NCBI RefSeq assembly: GCF_003991905.1
Contig: NZ_RSCL01000048.1
Location: forward strand, 1 to 48,887
Source of the DNA: Dulcicalothrix desertica PCC 7102
GTDB lineage: Bacteria; Cyanobacteriota; Cyanobacteriia; Cyanobacteriales; Nostocaceae
DNA: 48,887 nucleotides
Direction: 5' to 3'
Shown: positions 24,502 to 32,465 of the stretch, piece by piece
How the letters are laid out: every line of letters starts with the position of its first letter
Position numbering within the stretch: the first letter of the stretch is position 1
Translations under genes and position numbers: made by a program
The notes under the pieces: model-generated
Databases searched by the model: none
Told to the model about the DNA's origin: nothing
Seen by the model: only the letters and a program-made list of their open reading frames with translations

Positions 24502-27171
24502 CTAAATGCCGAGCCAGGGACGAAGATTACCCCGTTTAATTTTTAAAACGGCGCCCGATTTAGTACGAACAGTTACTTCTCGCTTTTGACTTCCAGCTTC
24601 CCAAATTTCTACACGTTCGCCGTTATAGTCTGCGTCGCGGTTTAAACCTGGGCGCCAAACGGAGTTTGCAGCATCTTTAATATGGGCTATTTGCTCAGGG
24701 GTGCAGTTTTGGACGGCTGTTTGTAGTTCTTCTTCGGATGCTTTTAGTACGATTTCGCCAAGTTGGTAAAGGTTGTCCCATACTTCAAGCATTTTTTGCA
24801 GCAGTGCATGTTCAAAAGTTGCTTTAGAGGCGTTTTGGTCTACACACCCTACACTCTCCTTACTGGGTAAGGGTTTGGGGTCTACACTGGGGTCTACACT
24901 GGGTCTACACTGCCTACACTCACCTAGCCATTCACTGATACGAGGCGCCTCTTCTTCTTCATTCCTTAACTGCACTCCATATATCCGCCAACCGTTACCC
25001 TGTCTAGCTTCCCGGACAATCCATCCAGTTTCGCGGCATAATTCTAGGAGATGTCCTCGAAAGTTGTTTTTGGTAAAGAGAGATTTTGAGTTGTTTTCTT
25101 CACACATTTGCATGTAGGCGCCATATAAGGTGTTGATGTCGTCACCTTTGCCACCTAACATTACATATTTATCTGGTGTTGCAGGCATTAACATTTCTTC
25201 CATGAACAAGGCTACAGAGTCATTCTCGGTTCTGTGTAACCATTGCATCCGTTTGAAGTCTGGTATTGCTCCTGCACCTGAACCTTTAATTAGGTCTTTT
25301 ACTTCTTGGTCGTTCATTGTCAATGCAAGTGCAGTTAGTTGCGGTACTTCTGCTTGCATTTTTTCCTCTACTGCCATATCTCTACACGGTAGCGGAACAT
25401 CAAAAGTTACTAAACTTAAACGGCGGTCTATTCCTGTTACGTCTCCTATAAATGGGTTGGAGTTACTGATAACTACGATTAAGCCGTAAAATTTACCATC
25501 TGCTTGTGGTTTGTACTTAGCGATGTAGGGTATATTATCACCCCCGGTTAGAGTAAGTAATCCTGAAAAATCACACGCTTGTTTTTTCTCGTCAGGGCAG
25601 ATTACTAGCTGTTTATCAATGATTGCGGCGATAACGTTGTCGTCTCCCAGTTTGTTGAGTTTGGCACTGGTATAGTTTGGTTTCCCAACTATTGTTTCTA
25701 GTAATCTTGCATATGTTCCCTTACCGGCGCCTGGAACTCCTTGTAGGTGAACAAACATTTGTAATTCAAAAAACCGGAATTTGATGGCGCCGTTAATGAT
25801 GGCTAATAATTTAAGGACTTTTGAGGGGTCTCCTTGCTGAGAATGCATTGCCCAAGCGTAGAAATTTGGGGCGCCTATACGCAGTTGGTCAAGCAGTGCA
25901 GAATTACTATCTATTGCTACAAGTTTGGGGAAATTATGCTCTAAGCAAGAAATAAAACCAAAGCCAGGAGCGTGTTCGTGGATTTTACCTGTTTTAACTT
26001 CATATACACAGTCGTTAAAAGCAATCCACTCCATGCGGTCGAAAGTTTTCCACTCCTGCTCCAAAAGCTCTAACTCTAAGAACTTAATCACGTTTTCTAA
26101 GTAGGAGAAGGTTTTGAATTGACTTTCGGGGTTTGTTTCAATTGTTCGATATACGGATTGTGCAAATACTTTGTTAGAAACAGCTACCCAAATTTTCCCA
26201 TCCCATTGGCGCCAGGTTTGTCGTTCTAAGTCGTACTTCCATATATTACGGTAACGTTCCACCAGATACTTAGATGTTTCTCTGGGAGATAAGACTTTTT
26301 TTACTTCGTCCCATGATTTAAATTGCTTTTCCCATTGCTCGATAGTTATAGATTTTGCTAATATTCTTTCTAAAAAAGCTTCGGCGCCGTTCTTTTGAAT
26401 GTAGTCGTCCATACCCTTGCCCTCATCTATTGTCCACAACCCAGTTACGCTATATTGCGGTACTTTAAATTTTGCCAGTTGGTGAGCTAGTTTTAACTGA
26501 GCCATAATTACATTTTCATTAGTAGCACAGTCAGCATCAAACGCATGAATAAAGCCAAAACCCGCGCGCGCAAAGCGTTCCAAACCCTCCACCAAGTAGC
26601 GTTTTCCTTGGGGGTCAGCACTACCTGGTGTCAAACCCATCTCTACTCCCAACAGTGCGATGGTGGGAATACCATTGCTGCAACCGCAAATAGCCTTAAA
26701 AAATCCTTCCGTTATAACCAAGCAGGGAATACCGTTGATTATGTAGCATAAAAGCTTTAATGCTTCCAAATCATCCCAATAACGCGGGTTTTCTGGATGT
26801 TTGGGCAACATCGCATCGTATTCCTCTAAAGGAGTGCGGTACTTGGGTTTGCTTTTTTTACCGGTTTTTTCATCTCGACTTTCCCAAGGTTTATCTGGTT
26901 TGAACTGTCCTTGGAAATTGGCGCCTTCTAACCACATTCCGTCAGAATAAGCTGTATAACCCAGAAGTTCCTTCGCTTCTGACGCTGATACTGTACGACA
27001 GTTCACTTCTATCCATTCAGGAGCTAAACCACGTTTAATAGTACATTCGTTGCTGTGGCGAGTATTAAGGGTAGATTCGGATAACACGGCAAAACCTCTG
27101 ATGTTCTTGATTAGTAGGTGTTCCGCCTCACCGATATCTCTGGAATCTGGTTCAAGAGAGCTTTTGAGCAA
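24502..27171 (-). CDS. Plasmid replication primase-helicase (DUF3854 + SF3 helicase)
   Basis: 889 aa. The N-terminal DUF3854/Toprim-like region (about 110-240: LVITEGFFKAI, FIHAFDADCA) provides a primase-type fold. A D5_N-like segment (380-470) follows, then an SF3 helicase with Walker A GVPGAGKGT (478-486), Walker B LVICPDEKK and motif C VVISNSNPF with Arg finger GIDRRLSL. A variable linker (SVDPSVDP) is followed by a short C-terminal domain (VEIWEAGSQKREV, RGNLRPWL). It should unwind and prime the plasmid origin. The start is TTG at 27171, since no upstream ATG is in frame and the N-terminus is conserved-looking. Repeats in and upstream of the gene and a leader hairpin suggest copy control. 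Confidence 0.8.
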   Translation of the reverse strand: MLKSSLEPDSRDIGEAEHLLIKNIRGFAVLSESTLNTRHSNECTIKRGLAPEWIEVNCRTVSASEAKELLGYTAYSDGMWLEGANFQGQFKPDKPWESRDEKTGKKSKPKYRTPLEEYDAMLPKHPENPRYWDDLEALKLLCYIINGIPCLVITEGFFKAICGCSNGIPTIALLGVEMGLTPGSADPQGKRYLVEGLERFARAGFGFIHAFDADCATNENVIMAQLKLAHQLAKFKVPQYSVTGLWTIDEGKGMDDYIQKNGAEAFLERILAKSITIEQWEKQFKSWDEVKKVLSPRETSKYLVERYRNIWKYDLERQTWRQWDGKIWVAVSNKVFAQSVYRTIETNPESQFKTFSYLENVIKFLELELLEQEWKTFDRMEWIAFNDCVYEVKTGKIHEHAPGFGFISCLEHNFPKLVAIDSNSALLDQLRIGAPNFYAWAMHSQQGDPSKVLKLLAIINGAIKFRFFELQMFVHLQGVPGAGKGTYARLLETIVGKPNYTSAKLNKLGDDNVIAAIIDKQLVICPDEKKQACDFSGLLTLTGGDNIPYIAKYKPQADGKFYGLIVVISNSNPFIGDVTGIDRRLSLVTFDVPLPCRDMAVEEKMQAEVPQLTALALTMNDQEVKDLIKGSGAGAIPDFKRMQWLHRTENDSVALFMEEMLMPATPDKYVMLGGKGDDINTLYGAYMQMCEENNSKSLFTKNNFRGHLLELCRETGWIVREARQGNGWRIYGVQLRNEEEEAPRISEWLGECRQCRPSVDPSVDPKPLPSKESVGCVDQNASKATFEHALLQKMLEVWDNLYQLGEIVLKASEEELQTAVQNCTPEQIAHIKDAANSVWRPGLNRDADYNGERVEIWEAGSQKREVTVRTKSGAVLKIKRGNLRPWLGI
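24838..24920 (-). repeat. GTGTAGACC repeats inside the replication gene
   Basis: Read on the minus strand, four copies of GTGTAGACC and two GTGTAGG variants lie in 83 bp that encode the low-complexity linker SVDPSVDP. The same motif clusters upstream of the gene at 27449-27599. Their presence in coding DNA suggests an iteron set with a binding role. Confidence 0.6.
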
Positions 27172-27212
27172 AATTACAAGAAAAAATTTTCATGCACAAA
27201 TGACCCAAAAGT

Positions 27213-27226
27213 ACCCAAAATTGGGT
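27213..27226. promoter_or_regulatory. Dyad in front of the replication gene
   Basis: ACCCAA-AA-TTGGGT, preceded by a further ACCCAAA direct copy at 27203-27209, lies 42 bp upstream of the TTG start. It could be an operator or part of the leader structure. Confidence 0.3.
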
Positions 27227-27363
27227 AAGATATTGGTGAGGCTAGCTATTGAGTTAGCGGTGTGTCGCTTACAAACCAATCAGTGGTTCCAGCTTCCAAC
27301 TAGTCACACTGAACGAGTTTTTGGAAAGCAGCACACTTTACAAATTTCATTATCGGACAAAAA

Positions 27364-27388
27364 TGCCGCTCTTTCACAAAGAGTGGCA
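27364..27388 (-). terminator. Intrinsic terminator / attenuator in the replication leader
   Basis: An 11-bp stem with one G-T type mismatch and a 3-base loop (TGCCACTCTTT-gtg-AAAGAGCGGCA on the minus strand) is followed by TTTTTG. It lies about 190 bp upstream of the replication gene start and downstream of the iteron cluster, in the direction of transcription of that gene. It could attenuate rep mRNA. In the plus direction it also has TTTT and could be bidirectional. Confidence 0.6.
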
Positions 27389-27448
27389 CTTTTAATATTT
27401 ATTTTTGTAAATATCTGTGTCGGGAGCAGAGAAATTAATCCAACAGGC

Positions 27449-27599
27449 AGTGTAGACCACCTGTGTAGACCTGAAAGCCTTGCTCTGATTGGGTTGCGCG
27501 TAAATGTTGGTGTGGGCAGTGTAGACCTGTGTAGACCTATGTAGGCGCCTGTGTAGGGCTGAAATCCTCTCCCAGACTGGGCTGTGTAGGAGTGTAGGC
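27449..27599 (+). repeat. Iteron-like cluster, candidate replication origin
   Basis: Four exact GTGTAGACC (27450, 27463, 27519, 27529) and about four GTGTAGG or ATGTAGG variants lie in 150 bp, arranged as two diverged copies of a block of about 70 bp (GTGTAG..CTGAAA-CCT..GGG). The cluster is 280 bp upstream of the replication gene in an otherwise geneless 630-bp region (27172-27806). This is the usual layout of an iteron origin. Confidence 0.55.
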
Positions 27600-27755
27600 A
27601 AAAACGGCGTTAATGTGGTTGTTTTTCGTATTAATAATTGAACAAAAATGTTGGCGCCACTTCAAGAGATATCAAAACTAACGCGCTTGCACCGTTGTTT
27701 TCTCGGTACAATGCCGTAAAAATTAACATCTCCCGCGCCGTGCAGTATTGAGTTC

Positions 27756-27773
27756 ATCTATAATTATATAGAT
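27756..27773. promoter_or_regulatory. Operator-like palindrome before the RelE-type module
   Basis: ATCTATA-ATTA-TATAGAT, a perfect dyad 33 bp upstream of the antitoxin ATG and overlapping TATAAT-like sequences. This is the expected place for autoregulation by the toxin-antitoxin complex. Confidence 0.45.
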
Positions 27774-27806
27774 ATAATTTTCTACTATATTTATAAGAAG
27801 TACACC

Positions 27807-28151
27807 ATGACAGATATTAAGCAGCAAATAGCTACACAGCTTGAAGCTTATAATTCTTTGGATGCTTTAAAAACTGCCGTTAGAGAGTGGGTTGATACAT
27901 CGGATGGTAGTTTAGACGCATTAAAAACTGCCCTTTCAACACACCATGATGAAGGTTATAATCTCAGTGAATCAGATTGGCAACAACTTCATGAGCAGGG
28001 TTTGATGTTTACCAATGACGATGCAACTAAAGAAGAAGATATGCGTAGATTACAGAGATACCGAGAAACAGGTTATGGTATTCCCCATGAACAGGTTGCT
28101 GCTTGGTTAGATAGTGTTGGTACAAACCGAGAACTTCCATGTCCAGAGTAA
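27807..28151 (+). CDS. Antitoxin of RelE/ParE-type module
   Basis: 114 aa, acidic and helical, with an internal duplication (NSLDALKTAVREWVDTSDG then SLDALKTALSTHHDEG). It overlaps the next gene by 13 bp. A palindromic operator precedes it. No catalytic features are seen. The pair with the following toxin and the acidic composition define it as the antitoxin. The family is not named, and the duplicated helix is unusual. Confidence 0.65.
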   Translation: MTDIKQQIATQLEAYNSLDALKTAVREWVDTSDGSLDALKTALSTHHDEGYNLSESDWQQLHEQGLMFTNDDATKEEDMRRLQRYRETGYGIPHEQVAAWLDSVGTNRELPCPE

Positions 28152-28432
28152 TTTGGTTGCCAGAAGCACTCTCTGACCTTGTGAGGCATTTTGACTTCCT
28201 GAAGTTAAGGGATGAAAATGCTGCATTTCTTGCTGCACAAAAAATTAGAGATGCAGGCTTTAGTCTTGCTGATACTCCTTATAAAGGAAACATTTTAAAC
28301 GATGGTTCTGGGCGCCGAAAGTTAGTAGTACCTTTTGGTAAATATGGTTATGTCATTATTTACTATGTAGAAGACGACGACACAGTTATAATCACAAGTG
28401 TATATCACGGTAGAGAAAATCGTCCTTATTAA
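28139..28432 (+). CDS. RelE/ParE-family toxin
   Basis: 97 aa. It has the ParE/RelE pattern: VIWLPEALSDLVRHFDFL (N-terminal helices), GSGRRKLVVPFGKYGYVIIY (beta sheet with basic residues), and DTVIITSVYHGRENRPY (C-terminal strand with the typical H-x-RE/Q ending). ParE poisons gyrase and RelE cleaves mRNA on the ribosome; the sequence does not decide between them. It is complete and coupled to the antitoxin. Confidence 0.8.
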   Translation: MSRVIWLPEALSDLVRHFDFLKLRDENAAFLAAQKIRDAGFSLADTPYKGNILNDGSGRRKLVVPFGKYGYVIIYYVEDDDTVIITSVYHGRENRPY

Positions 28433-28564
28433 ATACTTATACAATATATAGCAACCCGTGCGGCGCCAACGCAGGAGTACACATGTGGTTTACAAGTTGG
28501 CGCCAACTGAGAGCGCTGTGACACTCTCAAATCTACATTAAGAATTTCAAGATTGACACTCATA

Positions 28565-28611
28565 GGGCGTTGCTGATTCATGGGACGATTTCGCTCTTTT
28601 TAGCAACGCCC
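28565..28611. terminator. Hairpin between convergent genes
   Basis: GGGCGTTGCT and AGCAACGCCC form a perfect 10-bp stem around a 27-base loop ending in TTTTT. It lies 130 bp after the toxin and just after the stop of the minus-strand gene at 28618. It may act as a terminator, or be a short insertion-sequence or MITE remnant, since the stem ends look like transposon tips. Confidence 0.4.
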
Positions 28612-28617
28612 GTTTAA

Positions 28618-28992
28618 TTAGGGTTCTGATATTTTGTGTAGTATATTTTCAGCTTGTAACAGCATCTTCCAGTTATCTTTAGAGATATAATCTAACGTTT
28701 CTTGGTGTTTTTTAAAATTTTTAAGACGAAAAACCCAATAAGTTATGTGTCCAGTTGTTCTATCATAAGATTTTCCTTTTTTCTCCCAACCAATAAATTT
28801 TTTTGGAGATATCGAATAGTCTTTCTTTTTGACATTATAACCATTGGGATGTTTGACAAAATCTTTAACTAATGCTTCAACTTTCTGATTATATAGAGAG
28901 CATAATTCTAATAACTTTTTCTCTTCAAAAGTTAAACCAGGGAAAGAAGAATCAAATTTTCTTTTTGCAGCTTCATGTAAAGCGTTAGACAT
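28618..28992 (-). CDS. Hypothetical protein
   Basis: 124 aa with a strong AAGGAG seven bases before the ATG. Helical N-terminus (LHEAAKRKFDSSFPGLTFEEKKLLELC), basic middle (VKKKDYSISPKKFIGWEKKGKSY), then a beta-like part (HITYWVFRLKNF). Lys-rich overall, so nucleic-acid binding is possible. No family recognised. Confidence 0.6.
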   Translation of the reverse strand: MSNALHEAAKRKFDSSFPGLTFEEKKLLELCSLYNQKVEALVKDFVKHPNGYNVKKKDYSISPKKFIGWEKKGKSYDRTTGHITYWVFRLKNFKKHQETLDYISKDNWKMLLQAENILHKISEP

Positions 28993-29429
28993 TGACTTTT
29001 CTCCTTGTATCTTAAACCCATTTTACTTATAAAATTATGCTTATCGCCTCCCAATTTTCACTGCAATTATCATCAAGATATAATAAAGATTATCTACATT
29101 ACTCTGTGATGAAAGAGGACTGGAATACAGGAAATTATAGGTATCTGTTGAAAAAAGGCATTGTCGCTATTAATAGACTCACGTTCTATTTTTGCCGCGT
29201 CTGTACTGCGTATACACGAAGCTAAAGACAGCTTACAATTTTTTTGGTTATCACCCTTGTGTGTATCGGTTTGAACCAGTATACGTTTTTACCAGGCGCC
29301 GCCAACTATAGCTGTTGTGGGTTTTGAATTGTGGCGTCGGTAATTGTACGTTAAAGATGCGAGGAAATTCGGGTGTAAATTCAAAAAAAATATTCGTGGG
29401 GGTCAAAAGTGCGGTAATGTAAACATGAA

Positions 29430-29452
29430 TTAACATTAGCGTGCTATGTTAA
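29430..29452. promoter_or_regulatory. Inverted repeat over the recombinase start codon
   Basis: TTAACAT and ATGTTAA face each other across nine bases, the right arm containing the start codon at 29446. It could be a repressor site or an mRNA hairpin that hides the start. No ribosome binding site is visible. The rest of the 28993-29445 gap shows nothing else I can support. Confidence 0.4.
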
Positions 29453-30438
29453 CTACCCGTTTTGATTCCGCGTTATCACTTACTGATGCTATTCCCCCCC
29501 TGTCCGAAGCCAACTGGCGTTCGGAACTGGTAAAGGACACTAGGTCAGCAGAAACTAAGCGTGCTTACGTGCGTGATGTGCGGCAATTTTTTGTGACAAT
29601 GTGGGGTATGGAGCCAAGCTTCGAGATGATTAAGCAGTTTTTTGCCCTAGACCAAAAGACAGCTACCCACGTCATTCTTGATTACAAAGCGCGGTTGATG
29701 AATGCTGGGTTAAAAGCTAACACTGTTAATCGTTACCTCTGTGCAATTAAATATCTTGTAGAGTGGGGCAAACGGCTGGAGTTTTGTCAGTTTGTTTATG
29801 ATTCGGCTGTAATTAAAAAGGAAAAGGTTAAACCTTACCGCGACACCACTGGGGTGGATGTTGACACTTATAATCAGGTATTTGACGTAATTGATATTAA
29901 TACTCCCAGAGGCAAGCGCGACTACGCTTTGTTTCTATTATTGTGGACTAATGTATTAAGACGCGGCGAAATTGCCAAGCTTTTGGTTGGGGATTTTGAC
30001 TTGAATAGCTCTAAGTTGAGAATTTTTGGCAAGGGTAAGGGTGTTGATTTTGAATGGATTGATGTGCCGGCGCCTACAGCGGAAGCTATTCAGGATTGGC
30101 TTGATTGCCGTGGTAAGCTCAAACCAGATGACCCTTTATTTATAGCCTTAGATTTCCACTATTGCGGGCATCAGCTAACGGGTGATGGAGTTTACAATAT
30201 TGTTACTAGAACTTGCGCGCGCGCGGGTATCAAAAAGCGCATGACCCCTCACAAAATCCGTCACAGCGGCATTACTGACAGCCTTGAAATTTCTAATGGG
30301 GACTACCGTAAAGTGCAAAGCCTTAGTCGCCATGCCGACCCCAGAACTGTAATGATTTACGACGATAACCGCAAACAGTACCAGGCGGAAATTAGCCGCA
30401 AGTTGGCTGAACGTGTGGGTAAGCGCAAATCTTCTTGA
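29446..30438 (+). CDS. Tyrosine recombinase (XerC/D-like integrase)
   Basis: 330 aa. The N-terminal SAM-like core-binding domain (20-125: TKRAYVRDVRQFFVTMW, LKANTVNRYLCAIKYL) is followed by the catalytic domain with Arg172 (NVLRRGEI), a Lys in FGKGKG near 197, His269-x-x-Arg272 (HKIRHSG), His296 (SRHADPRT) and the nucleophile Tyr305 (MIYDDN). All catalytic residues are present. It probably resolves plasmid multimers or integrates the element. The site it acts on is not identified. A hairpin with a T-run follows the stop. Confidence 0.85.
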   Translation: MLTTRFDSALSLTDAIPPLSEANWRSELVKDTRSAETKRAYVRDVRQFFVTMWGMEPSFEMIKQFFALDQKTATHVILDYKARLMNAGLKANTVNRYLCAIKYLVEWGKRLEFCQFVYDSAVIKKEKVKPYRDTTGVDVDTYNQVFDVIDINTPRGKRDYALFLLLWTNVLRRGEIAKLLVGDFDLNSSKLRIFGKGKGVDFEWIDVPAPTAEAIQDWLDCRGKLKPDDPLFIALDFHYCGHQLTGDGVYNIVTRTCARAGIKKRMTPHKIRHSGITDSLEISNGDYRKVQSLSRHADPRTVMIYDDNRKQYQAEISRKLAERVGKRKSS

Positions 30439-30453
30439 AAGCGAGCGCGCTTT
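30438..30453 (+). terminator. Short intrinsic terminator after the recombinase
   Basis: AAAGCG-AGCG-CGCTTT followed by TCTG. It overlaps the TGA stop and is short but correctly placed. Confidence 0.4.
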
Positions 30454-30528
30454 TCTGAGGTTCGTTAGTCATATATATAGTTAAGTTACAAAGCGCTCCA
30501 ACGTGTTGTTTAACTGCTGGCGCCATAG

Positions 30529-31383
30529 TTAATCTATATGATAAGCAGCGTCGCCAGCTTGTCGAACTAATTCAACACATTCTTTAATTTTTTCAACGAA
30601 ACTGTTCATCTTATCGGCATGAACATCACTGTTTAATGCAAAAAGGTAATCTCTAATAGCAATCTGCAATTGAAGCTGTGATTTTAAAAGTATTAGAAAA
30701 GTAGACCAATTTGGAACGGCAAGACAAACATCTTCAAAATATTTGTGTGAACCACATTCAGCTACAATTATACGCTCTAATCTACCAAGAAGCTCAACAA
30801 CATAACCTATTTTTTCGACTTCTTCTTCGGTAATCCAGTAACGATACTCCATAGCCAACCTAGTTTCATCTTGGCTTGTCCGAAATGTTTCAGGGTTAGG
30901 CGGAAGTAAATCTTGAATAAATGGAGGTAATAATCCAAAAGATATTGCCAATTCCCTGGCAACAGAGCTTTTCAAAATTTCATTTTCGATTTCCTTTCGT
31001 TCCCAAGGAGAGGGAACACGAATCTTGGGGTGATTTCGTTGCCAAATATCAAGCCAATCGCGGCATGGTGTAGTTAGGTGACTTGAAACAACAATTAGTA
31101 AGACCTGTGGTTGCTCGGCTGATGCCCATGCTAACGAACCTTCAAAAGCACTAGGAGAAACACCTCCTTGATAGTGCTTTACTTCAACAAAGTACGTTTC
31201 ATTTACTTCATCTCCAAGGGCGCCTTGCCGACGAAACTGTGCTTGAATATCTCTTCCCTTATCACCTGGTCCTTTTCGCCATTTAATTTGTTGCGGGTTT
31301 GCTGATTTCAGAACTGTAAACACAAGTTCTTCAAATTGCTCGTCGTCTATTTCTTCCCAGCGAAACTTCTCAGCGATCGACAT
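30529..31383 (-). CDS. Mrr-like PD-(D/E)XK restriction endonuclease
   Basis: 284 aa. The N-terminal Mrr_cat fold has Phe-Glu-Glu-Leu at 17-20, Asp45 in GDKGRDIQAQF and Glu67-x-Lys69 in YFVEVKHYQGG, giving a complete D..ExK site, followed by LLIVVSSHLTTPCRDWLDIW as in type IV enzymes. The C-terminal 150 residues are helical and unassigned, where a recognition domain would be expected. Type IV enzymes cut modified DNA. An abortive-infection nuclease is also possible. No methylase is adjacent, which supports type IV. Confidence 0.75.
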   Translation of the reverse strand: MSIAEKFRWEEIDDEQFEELVFTVLKSANPQQIKWRKGPGDKGRDIQAQFRRQGALGDEVNETYFVEVKHYQGGVSPSAFEGSLAWASAEQPQVLLIVVSSHLTTPCRDWLDIWQRNHPKIRVPSPWERKEIENEILKSSVARELAISFGLLPPFIQDLLPPNPETFRTSQDETRLAMEYRYWITEEEVEKIGYVVELLGRLERIIVAECGSHKYFEDVCLAVPNWSTFLILLKSQLQLQIAIRDYLFALNSDVHADKMNSFVEKIKECVELVRQAGDAAYHID

Positions 31384-31661
31384 ACTTCCAAATAGTTGCA
31401 GCGTGAACGAACAGAATTAATTTAACACTTGAACGTATCTCAGTGGAAACCCTTAGTGAGCAAAAACTTGGAGAGTTGTTTTAGGCTTTGATGGTCGAAA
31501 CCTTTTGCATAGGTATTAATTGTCACTAATGTATTTAAGTGTGAAAATCATTAGCTCGTGCTTGTTTCACTAGTAGTCCACTTTTAGTACATTCTCTTCT
31601 CAAGTGCTGGCATGATAATGCGTGCGAGGTATGATATTAGTGAACTAAAAATAAGTTACTT

Positions 31662-32441
31662 ATGGCGACCAAGAACCCTAAGTTAACCTGCTACCCTAAT
31701 CCTCGTCTGTACAATAAGTTTATACAGTGGAAAAAGGATCAAGGTTATTTGGCAGACTCCAAAGCATTAAATGTAATTTTAGAAGCATTTTTTCATGATG
31801 TTTCTTCCGATAACACTGCTCTGAGTCTACAATTGAGACTTTTAGAACAAAAAGTTAGTAACCTCTCTGAGCAAGTTGCCGCACTTACACAAAACTCTGA
31901 TAATAGGTTGACAGCAGACCATTATCTACCGTTGGCTAGCTCGGACGAAGCATTTGATCAGCAGCGCTTCTCCATAGAATTATTCAAAACTTGGCAACGC
32001 ATTACTTTAGAACAGATAGGAGAATTAAACCATTTTGGTTATTTAGTAACCATAGATGCGATTGCTCGCTCAGGATTTTCGGAAATGGGATTAGAAAAAT
32101 TTATCAAATATTTAGCAGGCGTGCGAATACCTGAGATAAAGTTGAAAGCTGGGCAGCAAAATAATTACAAAGTAGGAAATCATAATGCATGGACGCTTAC
32201 TTTTGACAGAGAGCCTGCTCAAACTTCCTCTGAAAAGACTGAAAGCCAGCAGTTGATGACAACTACCCCATTAAAGCAATCAGCATTAGCTAAACGATTG
32301 CAGGTAGGTGAATCTACTCTTAACAAAAAACGAGATAAAGTTGATTTTACTCAATGGAGTAAAAGTAAAGACCCTGATGGTGTTGGCTGGAAGTTCGACA
32401 AAGAGTTAAGCATTTTTTTACCAGTAAATGTTGACGACTGA
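31662..32441 (+). CDS. RHH / coiled-coil protein next to the tandem array
   Basis: 259 aa. The N-terminal RHH-like unit (KLTCYPNPRLYNKFIQWKKD, LNVILEAFF) is followed by a heptad coiled coil (LSLQLRLLEQKVSNLSEQVAAL), a middle domain of about 100 residues (EQIGELNHFGYLVTIDAIARS) and a C-terminal unit (209-259: LAKRLQVGESTLNKKRDKV, DPDGVGWKFDKE, FLPV) homologous to the end of the 6001-6540 protein. It is directly followed by the large repeat array. I infer that it binds DNA and that the array may be its target, as in centromere-type partition systems. This is not shown. Confidence 0.55.
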   Translation: MATKNPKLTCYPNPRLYNKFIQWKKDQGYLADSKALNVILEAFFHDVSSDNTALSLQLRLLEQKVSNLSEQVAALTQNSDNRLTADHYLPLASSDEAFDQQRFSIELFKTWQRITLEQIGELNHFGYLVTIDAIARSGFSEMGLEKFIKYLAGVRIPEIKLKAGQQNNYKVGNHNAWTLTFDREPAQTSSEKTESQQLMTTTPLKQSALAKRLQVGESTLNKKRDKVDFTQWSKSKDPDGVGWKFDKELSIFLPVNVDD

Positions 32442-32465
32442 AATAGTAAAAAGCTTGAGAATTAC

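Noticed and set aside
29037-29225. 62-codon ORF between the unknown gene and the recombinase
   Set aside because: No ribosome binding site, no recognisable pattern and unusual composition.
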